Source: an uncultured Bacteroidales bacterium (GTDB lineage: Bacteria > Bacteroidota > Bacteroidia > Bacteroidales > UBA932). From it: a stretch of DNA of 49,393 bases. Location: assembly GCA_905235085.1 (NCBI GenBank), contig CAJOKD010000023.1, forward strand, positions 1 to 49,393. The letters run 5' to 3'. The notes under the pieces were generated by a model that was given only the letters and a program-made list of their open reading frames with translations, was not told the origin of the DNA and ran no database searches. Shown one piece after another: positions 9,499 through 17,859 of the stretch. Within the stretch, counting starts at the first letter, position 1. Each line of letters opens with the position of its first letter. The position numbers and the translations under genes were made by a program.

Positions 9499-9930
9499 AT
9501 GAAAAAGTTATTGTGGAAATTGATACTTTCCTGCCTGCTTCTTCCGCTCTTCGGCATCAGCGCATATGCACAGCTGGATGCGGCCACGATGGCCAAGCGT
9601 CAAGCCCGCAAGAACCTTGTGGTCCGCGAGTGGAACACCGATGCCAAGACACAGAGCAAATGGCTGGACAGGATTACCACTTACGACGACCAGGGCCGGA
9701 AGATCGAAGAGATAGAATACACCAGGTACGGCCAGAAATGGCGCGAGACGTTCGAGTACGGAGCCAACGGAAAGATAAGCAAGAACATCGTCTACAACGA
9801 GAAGAACAAGCCGAGTGCGATACGTAAGTACGAGTACAACTCCGACGGGACCAAGAAGAAGCAATACAACTATGCCCCGAACGGCAAATTGCAGACGGTG
9901 AAGGTATTCGAGTATACTGTTCAGGAGTGA
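9499..9930 (+). CDS. Small secreted protein with YD-like repeats
   Basis: The 143-residue product has a clear signal peptide (MKKLLWKL, a hydrophobic core, then AYAQ cleavage). The mature part is basic and built from short beta-type repeats such as TTYDDQGRKIEE, FEYGANGKISKN, YEYNSDGTKKKQ and YNYAPNGKLQTV, a YxYxxxGK pattern seen in YD/RHS-type and related repeat proteins. I do not recognise a specific family or function. It lies immediately before the VTC/DUF4956 pair (1-base gap to the next gene) and is probably cotranscribed with it. Confidence 0.6.
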   Translation: MKKLLWKLILSCLLLPLFGISAYAQLDAATMAKRQARKNLVVREWNTDAKTQSKWLDRITTYDDQGRKIEEIEYTRYGQKWRETFEYGANGKISKNIVYNEKNKPSAIRKYEYNSDGTKKKQYNYAPNGKLQTVKVFEYTVQE

Positions 9931-9931
9931 G

Positions 9932-10720
9932 ATGGACGATGTCTTCAGTAACTCCGGAGTGATAGCCTCGATGGAGGCCATATCCTTGGAAGAGATGGAT
10001 GCGGTCAAGCTTATGAACCGCATCGACACCAAGTATGTCACTACCGAAGGGACGGCATTGAAGATATTCAGGGACGCGGCAGCGAAGGGTTACCGCGCCT
10101 GCGAAATAGAAGGCGAGAGGGTAACTTCCTATCACTCGATGTATTATGACACTCCCGACCTGGAGATGTTCCGCATCCACCGGTCAGGACGCAAGGTTAG
10201 GCAGAAGATCAGGGTGAGGACGTACCGGATCACCGGGATGACCTTTCTGGAAATCAAGAGGAAGAACAACAAGGGCAGGACGAAGAAGAAGAGGATGAGG
10301 CTGCCGGAAGGGTATTCCCTGAACGATGGCTGGTCGAAGGAGCCTGAGGAATTCGTAGGAAGGGAATCCTGGTACAGGCTTAAGGATGTCTCCCCTGCCT
10401 GCACGACGGATTTCAAAAGGGTGACTCTGGTGAACAAGGAAAGGACCGAAAGGATTACGTTCGACTCTTCGCTGGAGTTCAAGAACCCACGGACGGGACG
10501 GGAAGCGGAACTGGAAGATGCCGTGATCATAGAGCTTAAGCAGGACGGAAGGGCGGACTCCACGATGAGACGCATCCTGCTCGAACACAGGGTCCACCCT
10601 CTCAGGGTAAGCAAGTATTGCACGGGCACCGTACTGACCGACCCTACTGTCCATCCTGGCAGGTTCAAGGAGAAAATCAGAGGAATGGAAAAAATAACCG
10701 GAAATAAAATAAGTCGCTGA
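9932..10720 (+). CDS. VTC-domain (polyphosphate polymerase-like) protein
   Basis: The protein is 262 residues long and matches the VTC tunnel domain (PF09359), which in yeast Vtc4 makes polyphosphate from ATP. Features that fit are MNRIDTKYV near residue 28, SMYYDTPDLEMF, the basic RQKIRVRTY strand, FLEIKRKNNKG, and a late acidic strand (VIIELKQDG). These Arg, Lys and Glu positions line the anion tunnel in the family. Bacterial VTC domains are often encoded next to DUF4956 membrane proteins, as here (2-base gap). Whether it makes polyphosphate or another polymer is not shown by sequence. Confidence 0.82.
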   Translation: MDDVFSNSGVIASMEAISLEEMDAVKLMNRIDTKYVTTEGTALKIFRDAAAKGYRACEIEGERVTSYHSMYYDTPDLEMFRIHRSGRKVRQKIRVRTYRITGMTFLEIKRKNNKGRTKKKRMRLPEGYSLNDGWSKEPEEFVGRESWYRLKDVSPACTTDFKRVTLVNKERTERITFDSSLEFKNPRTGREAELEDAVIIELKQDGRADSTMRRILLEHRVHPLRVSKYCTGTVLTDPTVHPGRFKEKIRGMEKITGNKISR

Positions 10721-10722
10721 TT

Positions 10723-11556
10723 ATGAGAATATTATTAAAGATATTCATCGCTCTGTCGCTGTTTTCTACTGCTTCTTTCCTGGCATCTGCCCAGACTGAC
10801 AGCACAGCGGTGGCCGATGAATTCACGGGAGCTGAATTCGATCCCGAAATAGCAGCGGAGAACGGCTACGAAGTAACCATTGACGAGGCCGGAAACTACA
10901 AGGTCAAATCCACTGCGTCCGCAGTCTGGGAGGCAATCCTTGGGCTCTTGAAGCTCTTCCTGTTCAACCTTGCCGTTAGTTTCATCATCGTCCAGTTCTT
11001 CTACTATCCGAAGAGCCGCAGGGCTGATTATTACTTCACCTTTATGGTGTTCTCCTCGGCTATGTTCCTGCTCCTCTTCGTGATGAACAACCTCAGCCTG
11101 CAGATCGGATTCACAATCGGCCTTTTCGCCATATTCGGAATGATCCGGTACAGGACAGAGACCGTCCCTGTCAGGGAGATGACATACCTGTTCATCATCA
11201 TAGCCGTATCCGTGATCAACGGTATAGGCGCTGACATCCCGTTCGGAGAACTAGTCGCTGCCAACGTATTGATTATACTCCTGATCTGGGTGCTGGAGTC
11301 CAAGGGTGTCATCGGAAGGCGGACTTCCACCAAGCTGGTCATCTACGACAAGATAGACCTGATCGTGCCGGAAAGGCGGGCTGAACTGGTCGCCGACCTT
11401 GAGAAAAGGACCGGAATGAAGGTCAGGGACATCCAGCTCGGACAGATAGACTTCCTGAAGGACACCGCCTGGCTGAAGGTGACCTATGAACTCGAGAACG
11501 GACAGGACGGCTCGCTGGACGGACTGAGGAGGACCAAAGATTTCGAACAGATATGA
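10723..11556 (+). CDS. DUF4956 membrane protein
   Basis: This 277-residue protein has a signal peptide (ASAQ near residue 25), a short extracytoplasmic segment, then about four membrane helices (roughly residues 78-180) with the FGMIRYRTETVPVREMTYLF loop that marks DUF4956. The C-terminal 100 residues form a soluble domain (KRTGMKVRDIQLGQIDFLKD). DUF4956 proteins usually partner VTC-domain proteins, and I infer an export or anchoring role for whatever the VTC protein makes. Its stop overlaps the sensor-kinase start (ATGA), so translation is likely coupled. Confidence 0.8.
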   Translation: MRILLKIFIALSLFSTASFLASAQTDSTAVADEFTGAEFDPEIAAENGYEVTIDEAGNYKVKSTASAVWEAILGLLKLFLFNLAVSFIIVQFFYYPKSRRADYYFTFMVFSSAMFLLLFVMNNLSLQIGFTIGLFAIFGMIRYRTETVPVREMTYLFIIIAVSVINGIGADIPFGELVAANVLIILLIWVLESKGVIGRRTSTKLVIYDKIDLIVPERRAELVADLEKRTGMKVRDIQLGQIDFLKDTAWLKVTYELENGQDGSLDGLRRTKDFEQI

Positions 11557-12632
11557 CGCTGAAGAAAAGAGAGAATCTTGTCTACCTGATAATTTGGACC
11601 ATCTTGTTCCTGCTTCCCTTGACGAGATGGCTCCAGGAAGACATAACCTTGCCATCTAAAGATATATGGAGCATCATAATCCGTTCGTGGCAGTACTTAT
11701 TGCCTCTACTCATCCTGTTCCTTATCCATAACCTGCTGATCCTTCCTTTACTCAACAGGAAAGGCCAGACCGGCAAGTACCACATTCTGACTGTATTGTT
11801 GATCCTTGTATTCTCTGCCGGCACCATAGCCTTTCATCAGAAGTATAAACCACCCAAGACGGAAAGGAGACCTCCAACTGAGAGTACCGTTGCAGGCAAA
11901 CCTGTCAAACCTCCCGTCAAGCCTCTTTCTCCCGAAGTAACAGCCATTCTGGCAGAGTTGCTGGTAATTGGGACCAATCTGGCCATATCGGTGAATTTCA
12001 AATCGATACGCGCAGAGAAGGAAATAAAGGATCTGGAAAAGGAGAAATTGGAAGCCCAGCTGAAGTACCTCAATTACCAGATCAATCCCCACTTCTTTAT
12101 GAATACGCTGAACAACATCCACGCGTTGGTCGATATCGACCCGGAAGAGGCCAAGGGCAGCATCGTCAAGTTCTCAGGACTGATGCGTTATTTGCTGTAC
12201 GAAGGAGACAAACCTACCATCCCCCTGAAAAAGGAAATCGATTTCCTGAACCAATATATATCCCTGATGAAGCTCAGATACGATGATTCCGTCAATGTGT
12301 CCTTTTCCGTTCCAGAAGAGGTTCCCGAGATGGAAGTCCCTGCCCTGCTATTCATTTCTTTCGTGGAAAACGCATTCAAGCACGGAATCTCCTACCAGCA
12401 CGAGAGCTTCATAGACATATCCCTTGAGCTCCAAGGTGAAAGGCTTCTTTTCAACTGCCGCAATTCGTGTCCGGAAGAAAGGAATATCGACAAGGAGGGC
12501 GGTATCGGTATAAGCAATTCTCAAAGACGCCTCGCACTCATCTACGGGGATGACTACAAGATGGACATAGTCAACAGGGACAACGTTTACTCAGTCTCGG
12601 TCGACCTCCCGCAAGCAATCAAACAAGTTTAA
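11553..12632 (+). CDS. LytS/YehU-type sensor histidine kinase
   Basis: The protein is 359 residues long with four hydrophobic segments in the first 150 residues, a Lys/Glu-rich coiled segment (about 150-170), then the His_kinase domain. The phospho-acceptor His is in YQINPHFFMNTLNNIH, and the ATP-binding N-box is FVENAFKHGIS. The GIGISNSQRRL stretch is the G-box. Such kinases sense envelope signals and phosphorylate LytTR regulators. Its partner directly downstream is frameshifted, so the pathway may be broken in this genome. It overlaps the DUF4956 gene by 4 bases, which ties the two-component pair to the VTC locus. Confidence 0.9.
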   Translation: MTLKKRENLVYLIIWTILFLLPLTRWLQEDITLPSKDIWSIIIRSWQYLLPLLILFLIHNLLILPLLNRKGQTGKYHILTVLLILVFSAGTIAFHQKYKPPKTERRPPTESTVAGKPVKPPVKPLSPEVTAILAELLVIGTNLAISVNFKSIRAEKEIKDLEKEKLEAQLKYLNYQINPHFFMNTLNNIHALVDIDPEEAKGSIVKFSGLMRYLLYEGDKPTIPLKKEIDFLNQYISLMKLRYDDSVNVSFSVPEEVPEMEVPALLFISFVENAFKHGISYQHESFIDISLELQGERLLFNCRNSCPEERNIDKEGGIGISNSQRRLALIYGDDYKMDIVNRDNVYSVSVDLPQAIKQV

Positions 12633-12637
12633 ATGAT

Positions 12638-13473
12638 ATGATACGCTGCATTGCAATAGATGATGAGCCTCTGGCTCTCAAGCAACTGGAATTCTACATA
12701 AGCAAGGTCGATTTCCTCGAACTGGAAGCCGCGTGCCACAGCGCGGTCGATGCTTCGAAGGTTCTCGACAGCCAACCGGCAGATGTCTTGTTCTGTGACA
12801 TCAATATGCCCGACCTGGACGGGATGAGTTTCGTCAAATCACTGGCAAGCCAGCCTATGGTCGTATTCACCACTGCATATTCCGAATATGCGGTGGAGGG
12901 TTTCAAGGTCGATGCGATTACCTGCTCAAGCCTTTCGGATTCAACGAATTCGAAAAAGCCGCCCTCAAGGTGAAGCGGTTGTACGACCTGGAGAACAAGG
13001 AGGAAGTCTCCATACTGGACTATGATGATTCAGTGTACGTAAAGACAGATTACAAGACCGTCCGGGTAGAGGTGAGCAGCATCATCTATATCGAAGGGAT
13101 GAGCGAATACGTCAAGATAATCACTGAAAACCAGAAGGATCCGGTAATCGCCTTGCTCAGTATGAAGAAACTTGAGGAAAAGCTTCCGGGGAACAGATTC
13201 CTGAGGGTGCACAAGTCATTCATAATCAACCTGAGCAAGATCACCCAAGTGTCCAAGGGGCACGTCCGGATGCAGGACGGATCCAGCATCCCCATTGGGG
13301 AAAGCTACAGGGATTCCCTGCTTTCCTCAATAGCAAATCGCTGGCTAAATAGGGTCAGGACGCAATCTCGCAGAGGAACTTTATGCGGACCAGGCGGATC
13401 TCGAACTCTTCATAGTCGGGACCCAGAATCTTCATTGCGTCTTCCACTGAATCCGAAGTCGCCTCGCTCTTGA
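12638..13473 (+). pseudogene. LytTR response regulator, frameshifted
   Basis: The receiver domain is intact up to codon 94 (acidic pocket DDE at residues 8-10, phospho-acceptor in FCDINMPDLDG, then VFTTAYSEYAVEGFKVDA) and then shifts frame near 12917. The other frame resumes as DYLLKPF, the expected conserved motif, and continues into a full LytTR DNA-binding domain (YVKTDYKTVRVE, FLRVHKSFIINL, IPIGESYRDSLL). The expected bases at the break are GCGATCGATTAC but the sequence has GCGATTAC, so one CGAT unit of a tandem pair seems lost. The last 119 bases also run antisense into recQ, extending the protein past the usual LytTR end, as if the original stop was deleted. A sequencing error at the frameshift cannot be excluded. 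Confidence 0.85.
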
Positions 13474-15565
13474 AATATTCATATATATCCTCGACCACGT
13501 CGTCGTCGATTACCTGGCGGATGTAGTAATTGAGGTCCAGCTTGGTACCCGAAGAAACAATCACTTCTATCTCGTCCAGGAGCTCGTCGAGGTCCATCCC
13601 GCGGGCATCCGCGATGTCCTCCAGCGACAGTCTCCTGTCGACGCTCTGGATGATGTATATCTTGTTAGCCGATTTGGTCGGAGCCGATTTCACCACGAAG
13701 TCTTCAGGCCTGGTGATGTCGTTCTCTTCGACGTAACGATGGATTAGTTCGATGAATTCCTTTCCGTACTTCCGGGCTTTCCCCTCACCGACGCCCTGGC
13801 AGTTGTGCAGCTCCTCGAAAGTGATAGGATACTGGATGGACATATCCTCCAGGGCTGGATCGCCGAAGATGATCCACGGCTGCAGGTTCAGTTTCCTGGA
13901 CATATCCTTGCGCAGGCTCTTGAGCATCGAGAAGAGGGTCGCGTCGCCTCCCCCGCCCTTCATAGCAGCCTTGTCGTTGGCCAAGTCCTCGTCATCCTCG
14001 TCATCGGAGCCCTTTCCAAGGAATATCCGGTCTTCCACCAGGCGTATCTCGTAAGGGTCCTCGTAGAACTTCTCTCCCTTGTCCGTAACGTAGAGCAGGC
14101 CGTAGGTCTCTATCTCCTTGTCCAGCAGATGGAGCAGCAGTCCTTGATGGATCACTACGCTCCAGAACTTCTCGCTGTGGTCCTTACCTGCTCCGAAGAG
14201 TGGCAGCGAGTCGTGTTTGTAAGACTTGATCATCGCGTTCGAATGCCCTGAAAGGACCATCGAAAGATGTTCTATCTTGAAATGCTCGGGAAGCGACTTG
14301 ATAAGGCGTATCACAAGGCACATTTCCTTCCGCCCGTCGAAAGTAGGCTTAGGATTCAGGCAATTGTCGCACATACCGCAGTTGTCCTTCGGATAGTCTT
14401 CCCCGAAATAGTTCAGCAGCATCTTGCGGCGGCACTGGTTCGTCTCCGCGTAGGCGACGGTCTCCATAAGGAGCTGCCGGCCTATCTCCTGCTCAGACAC
14501 TGGCTTGCCCTGCATAAACTTCTCGAGCTTCAGGATATCCTTGTAGCTGTAGTAGGTTATGCATTCGGCATTCTCTCCGTCCCTGCCCGCACGGCCGGTC
14601 TCCTGATAGTAGCCCTCGATGCTCTTGGGGATGTCGTAGTGGATCACGAAACGTACGTCAGGCTTGTCTATGCCCATACCGAACGCGATGGTGGCGACTA
14701 TCACGTCCACGTCCTCCATCAAGAAACGATCCTGGTTCTCCGCCCTGGTCCTGGCATCCAGGCCGGCGTGGTAAGGAAGAACTTTTATACCGTTGATATT
14801 CAATAGATTGGCAATCTCCTCCACCTTCTTCCTGCTGAGACAGTAGATTATGCCCGACTTGCCCGGATTCTGCTTGATGTACCGGATTATGTCCTTCTCG
14901 GGATCGACCTTGTCCCTGACCTCGTAACACAGGTTCGGCCGGTTGAAAGAAGATTTGAACACCGTAGCGTCCATTATTCCCAGATTCTTCTGGATATCGT
15001 TCTGGACCTTAGGGGTGGCGGTAGCGGTAAGGGCGATTATCGGAGCTCTGCCGATGGTCCGCACCATATCCCTTATCCTCCTGTATTCAGGCCTGAAATC
15101 GTGTCCCCATTCGGAGATGCAATGAGCCTCGTCAACCGCATAGAAGGAGATGTTCACCTCCCGGAGCAATCCCACGTTCTCTTCTTTGGTAAGGGATTCG
15201 GGAGCAACATAAAGCAACTTGGTGACTCCGGAAAGGAGGTCCTTCCGTACTTCCTGTATCTGGGCCTTGTTGAGGGACGAGTTGAGGAAGTGGGCTATGC
15301 CGTTCTGCTCCTCAACGAACCCCCGGATAACATCCACCTGGTTCTTCATCAAGGCGATGAGGGGAGAAATGACTATCGCGGTCCCGGGCATCACCAAGGC
15401 AGGCAGCTGGAAGCACAGCGACTTACCGCCTCCGGTAGGCATAAGGACGAAAGTGTCCTTGCCATCCAGCAGGTTGTGGATAATTGCTTCCTGGTCGCCC
15501 TTGAAGGCATCGAACCCGAAGAATTCCTTGAGTTTGGCGTACAGTACAGCGGGATCGGTAGTCAT
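13355..15565 (-). CDS. recQ: ATP-dependent DNA helicase RecQ
   Basis: A 3'-5' helicase for recombination and fork repair. Walker A is MPTGGGKS (about 42-49), the DEAH box is VDEAHCISEWGHDF (about 144), and motif VI is in YQETGRAGRDG. The RecQ zinc site is CRRKMLLNYFGE with CGMCDNC. A winged-helix region and an HRDC-like domain (HNCQGVGEGKARKYG) follow. The roughly 130-residue C-terminal extension (YIIQSVDRRLSLEDIADARG onward) is typical of the long Bacteroidota RecQ. At 736 residues it is full length, and its tail overlaps the decayed LytTR regulator. A possible -7 box TATATTTA lies at 15586-15593. Confidence 0.96.
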   Translation of the reverse strand: MTTDPAVLYAKLKEFFGFDAFKGDQEAIIHNLLDGKDTFVLMPTGGGKSLCFQLPALVMPGTAIVISPLIALMKNQVDVIRGFVEEQNGIAHFLNSSLNKAQIQEVRKDLLSGVTKLLYVAPESLTKEENVGLLREVNISFYAVDEAHCISEWGHDFRPEYRRIRDMVRTIGRAPIIALTATATPKVQNDIQKNLGIMDATVFKSSFNRPNLCYEVRDKVDPEKDIIRYIKQNPGKSGIIYCLSRKKVEEIANLLNINGIKVLPYHAGLDARTRAENQDRFLMEDVDVIVATIAFGMGIDKPDVRFVIHYDIPKSIEGYYQETGRAGRDGENAECITYYSYKDILKLEKFMQGKPVSEQEIGRQLLMETVAYAETNQCRRKMLLNYFGEDYPKDNCGMCDNCLNPKPTFDGRKEMCLVIRLIKSLPEHFKIEHLSMVLSGHSNAMIKSYKHDSLPLFGAGKDHSEKFWSVVIHQGLLLHLLDKEIETYGLLYVTDKGEKFYEDPYEIRLVEDRIFLGKGSDDEDDEDLANDKAAMKGGGGDATLFSMLKSLRKDMSRKLNLQPWIIFGDPALEDMSIQYPITFEELHNCQGVGEGKARKYGKEFIELIHRYVEENDITRPEDFVVKSAPTKSANKIYIIQSVDRRLSLEDIADARGMDLDELLDEIEVIVSSGTKLDLNYYIRQVIDDDVVEDIYEYFKSEATSDSVEDAMKILGPDYEEFEIRLVRIKFLCEIAS

Positions 15566-15585
15566 AGTGTTAGAGATTACAACAC

Positions 15586-15593
15586 TAAATATA
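15586..15593 (-). promoter_or_regulatory. Possible -7 box for recQ
   Basis: The - strand reads TATATTTA, one mismatch from TAnnTTTG, about 20 bases before the recQ ATG at 15565. Confidence 0.3.
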
Positions 15594-15713
15594 GTGAATC
15601 TTTTCCGAATAGCAAACTAAGTTGACCTCTAAATATTTGTAAAATAATGTAAAAGTCAAGAAAAATTACGATATTTGCGGGACTTTTGGCAACTTATAAA
15701 ATCATTAATAATT

Positions 15714-16517
15714 ATGAAGTCTATCAAATTGTTCGCTGCAGCTGCAATCCTTTTCGCAGCAGTTGCTTGTAACTCCAACAAGCCTGCCGGCAATGCCGAC
15801 GGCGCAGACAGCACCGGTGTAGCACAGGTCGAGAATCCTGTCAACGCCAAGGAACTCCTCCCATCCAAGGCTGAAATCGACTCCGTGAGCTACCTGATGG
15901 GTATCAATTTCGGTTCCATGATCAAGAACTACAACATGGGTGACCTCAACTTCAACGAGCTCAAGAAGGGTATCAACGATTTCGTAAACGCCAAGGGTAA
16001 CCAGCGTGACACCGACTTCGTAAAGCAGTTCAAGATCAACCCTGAGGAAATGAACCGCATCATCAGTGCATTCATCGAGAAGAGGGGCGCTTACACTGCC
16101 GCCGTCAATAAGGAAGCTGAAGACAAGTTCCTTGCTGAAAACGCAAAGAAGGCAGGCGTCGAGACCAGCCCTACCGGTCTGCAGTACACCATTTCCGAGC
16201 CAGGTTCAGAAGACAAGCCGGGTCCTAAGGACACCGTATTCGTACACTACAAGCTCTCCCTCAAGGACGGAACCGTCCTCGAAGAGGTAGCTCCTGAGCA
16301 GCCTTCTACAAGGCTCACCCTTGACAGGGTCATCCCTGCTTGGACCGAGGGTCTCCAGCTTCTCGGCCAGGGTGGCAAGGCTGTCCTCTATGTTCCTTCC
16401 AAGCTTGGTTACGGCGAGAGAGGTTCCAACGGCATCGAGCCTAACACTCCGCTTGTATTCGACATCCAGCTTGACTCCATCCGTCACTTTGTCGAGCCTG
16501 TAGAGGCCGCAAAATAA
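15714..16517 (+). CDS. FKBP-type peptidyl-prolyl isomerase lipoprotein
   Basis: This 267-residue folding helper catalyses cis-trans isomerisation of prolyl bonds in the envelope. It has a lipoprotein signal (lipobox AVAC near residue 19), an alpha-helical dimerisation domain (about 45-145, SVSYLMGINFGSMIKNYN onward), and a C-terminal FKBP domain with DTVFVHYKLSLKDGTVLEE, GLQLLGQGGKAVLYVPSKLG, YGERG and a closing LVFDIQLDSI strand. The layout matches FkpA/Mip proteins. The ATG at 15714 is chosen because the earlier in-frame start would put 13 residues before the signal peptide. Codon choice is strongly biased, suggesting high expression, and a strong terminator follows. Confidence 0.93.
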   Translation: MKSIKLFAAAAILFAAVACNSNKPAGNADGADSTGVAQVENPVNAKELLPSKAEIDSVSYLMGINFGSMIKNYNMGDLNFNELKKGINDFVNAKGNQRDTDFVKQFKINPEEMNRIISAFIEKRGAYTAAVNKEAEDKFLAENAKKAGVETSPTGLQYTISEPGSEDKPGPKDTVFVHYKLSLKDGTVLEEVAPEQPSTRLTLDRVIPAWTEGLQLLGQGGKAVLYVPSKLGYGERGSNGIEPNTPLVFDIQLDSIRHFVEPVEAAK

Positions 16518-16540
16518 TAACTGCTTCAGGCAGCACCATA

Positions 16541-16583
16541 AAGCCTGCCGCGCGCACCTGCGTACGGCAGGCTTCCTTTATTT
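16541..16583 (+). terminator. Rho-independent terminator after the FKBP gene
   Basis: A perfect 10-base-pair stem (AAGCCTGCCG at 16541-16550 with CGGCAGGCTT at 16565-16574) closes a 14-base loop that can add an inner CGC/GCG stem. CCTTTATTT follows. Confidence 0.85.
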
Positions 16584-16608
16584 CGAAGACAATCAATATT
16601 CAGTCAAG

Positions 16609-16986
16609 ATGGCAGCACTCGAATTGGAAGGCAAGATAAAGCAGAAACTCTCCCGTCAGAGCGGACAGAGTTCCCGCGGAGCTTGGGAGAAGCAGGAATT
16701 CATTCTCGAATACCAGGATGGCAATTACCCTGCCGACGTGATGGTCACGGCATTCGGAAGCGACAAGGTGGCGGACCTGAACCGCTATCAGGTAGGAGAC
16801 GCCGTAAAGGTTTCCTTCAACCTCAGGGCGAGGGAATACAACGGACGCTGGTACAACGACGTAAGGCTCTGGAAGATATCTCCTGCCGGCCAGAACACGG
16901 CCGCACATGCTCCTGCACCGCAGGCTCCTGCACCGAGCATAGATGATATGCCGGCTGATATACCCGAGAACGACCTCCCGTTCTGA
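16609..16986 (+). CDS. DUF3127 OB-fold-like protein with SSB-like C-terminal tip
   Basis: The protein is 125 residues. Residues 1 to about 90 match DUF3127 (LELEGKIKQKL, WEKQEFILEYQDGNYPADV, VGDAVKVSFNLRAREYNGRW), a small beta-barrel of unknown function widespread in Bacteroidota. A flexible Ala/Pro-rich linker (about 93-110) leads to an acidic end that finishes NDLPF. This is nearly the DDIPF tip by which SSB recruits RecQ, primase and other partners. The similarity in both linker and tip suggests single-stranded nucleic acid binding with partner docking. This is inference, but recQ and dnaG are both in the window. Confidence 0.8.
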   Translation: MAALELEGKIKQKLSRQSGQSSRGAWEKQEFILEYQDGNYPADVMVTAFGSDKVADLNRYQVGDAVKVSFNLRAREYNGRWYNDVRLWKISPAGQNTAAHAPAPQAPAPSIDDMPADIPENDLPF

Positions 16987-16991
16987 CGGGA

Positions 16992-17852
16992 TCAGAGGTC
17001 GATCCAGCGGATGTCCGGGTCGCGGCGCCACCAAGTCAGCTGGCGCTTGGCATAATGGCGGGTATTCAGCTGGATCAGACGGACCGCTTCCTCAAGGGAG
17101 CATTCCCCGTCGATATACTTGAACATCTCCTTGTAACCCACCGTCTGCAAAGCCTGGCGGTCGCGGTAAGGAATCAAGGTGCGGACTTCATCTTCGAGGC
17201 CCGCATCTATCATTTTCAGCACCCGCCTGTTTATACGTGAATACAGTTCTTCGCGCGGACGCTGCAGCCCCACCTTTTCTATTATGAAAGGACGGGACCT
17301 CAGGGTGCCTGTCTTGTATGAAGAGAAAGGTTTCCCGGTCAGGAGGCAGACTTCAAGGGCACGGATCACACGCTGGCTGTTCTTGACATCTATCCTGGAA
17401 TATGTCAGCGGATCCTTCTGCCGCAGTTCTTCCGCAAGCACGTCAACCCCTTCTTCTGCCAGGCGGTCCCACAGTTCCTTCCTGAGTCCCGGCTCACCGT
17501 CCGGAAGGTCGTCCAGGCCCTTGCACACCGCATCTATGTAGAACATCGATCCACCTGTCATCACCAGGGTATCGTGACCTTCGTCGAACAGTTTCCCGAT
17601 GAGGGAGATGGCATCCTGCTCGTAATCGCCTGCTGTATAGGCATCTGTAAGGGGGACGGTCTGGATGAAATAATGCTTCACGGCGGCGAGCTGTGAAGCG
17701 TCCGGCACCGCAGTGCCGATAGTCATATCCTTGAAAATCTGGCGGGAGTCGCAGGAGATTACCGGCGAACCATATTCCAGAGCCTTCCCGATGCTGAGGT
17801 CTGTCTTCCCTACAGCAGTCGGCCCGAGGATTATCAGGAGCCGGCGTTCCAT
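16992..17852 (-). CDS. miaA: tRNA dimethylallyltransferase
   Basis: It transfers a dimethylallyl group to A37 of tRNAs reading codons that begin with U. The P-loop GPTAVGKT is at residues 10-17, followed by SCDSRQIFKDMTIGTA, the substrate-binding MTGGSMFYIDAVCKGLDD, and the tRNA-binding SRINRRVLKMI and GYKEMFKYIDGECSLEEAV. The C-terminal NTRHYAKRQLTWWRRD is the family end. At 286 residues it is slightly shorter than many homologues but has all motifs. It lies 7 bases downstream of the pRiA4b-like gene and converges on the DUF3127 gene with a 5-base gap. Confidence 0.96.
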   Translation of the reverse strand: MERRLLIILGPTAVGKTDLSIGKALEYGSPVISCDSRQIFKDMTIGTAVPDASQLAAVKHYFIQTVPLTDAYTAGDYEQDAISLIGKLFDEGHDTLVMTGGSMFYIDAVCKGLDDLPDGEPGLRKELWDRLAEEGVDVLAEELRQKDPLTYSRIDVKNSQRVIRALEVCLLTGKPFSSYKTGTLRSRPFIIEKVGLQRPREELYSRINRRVLKMIDAGLEDEVRTLIPYRDRQALQTVGYKEMFKYIDGECSLEEAVRLIQLNTRHYAKRQLTWWRRDPDIRWIDL

Positions 17853-17859
17853 CGCAGGA

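Noticed and set aside
15672..15677. TATTTG as a promoter for the FKBP gene
   Set aside because: The spacing to the nearest TTTG (15636) is 32, too long, so the promoter is undecided.
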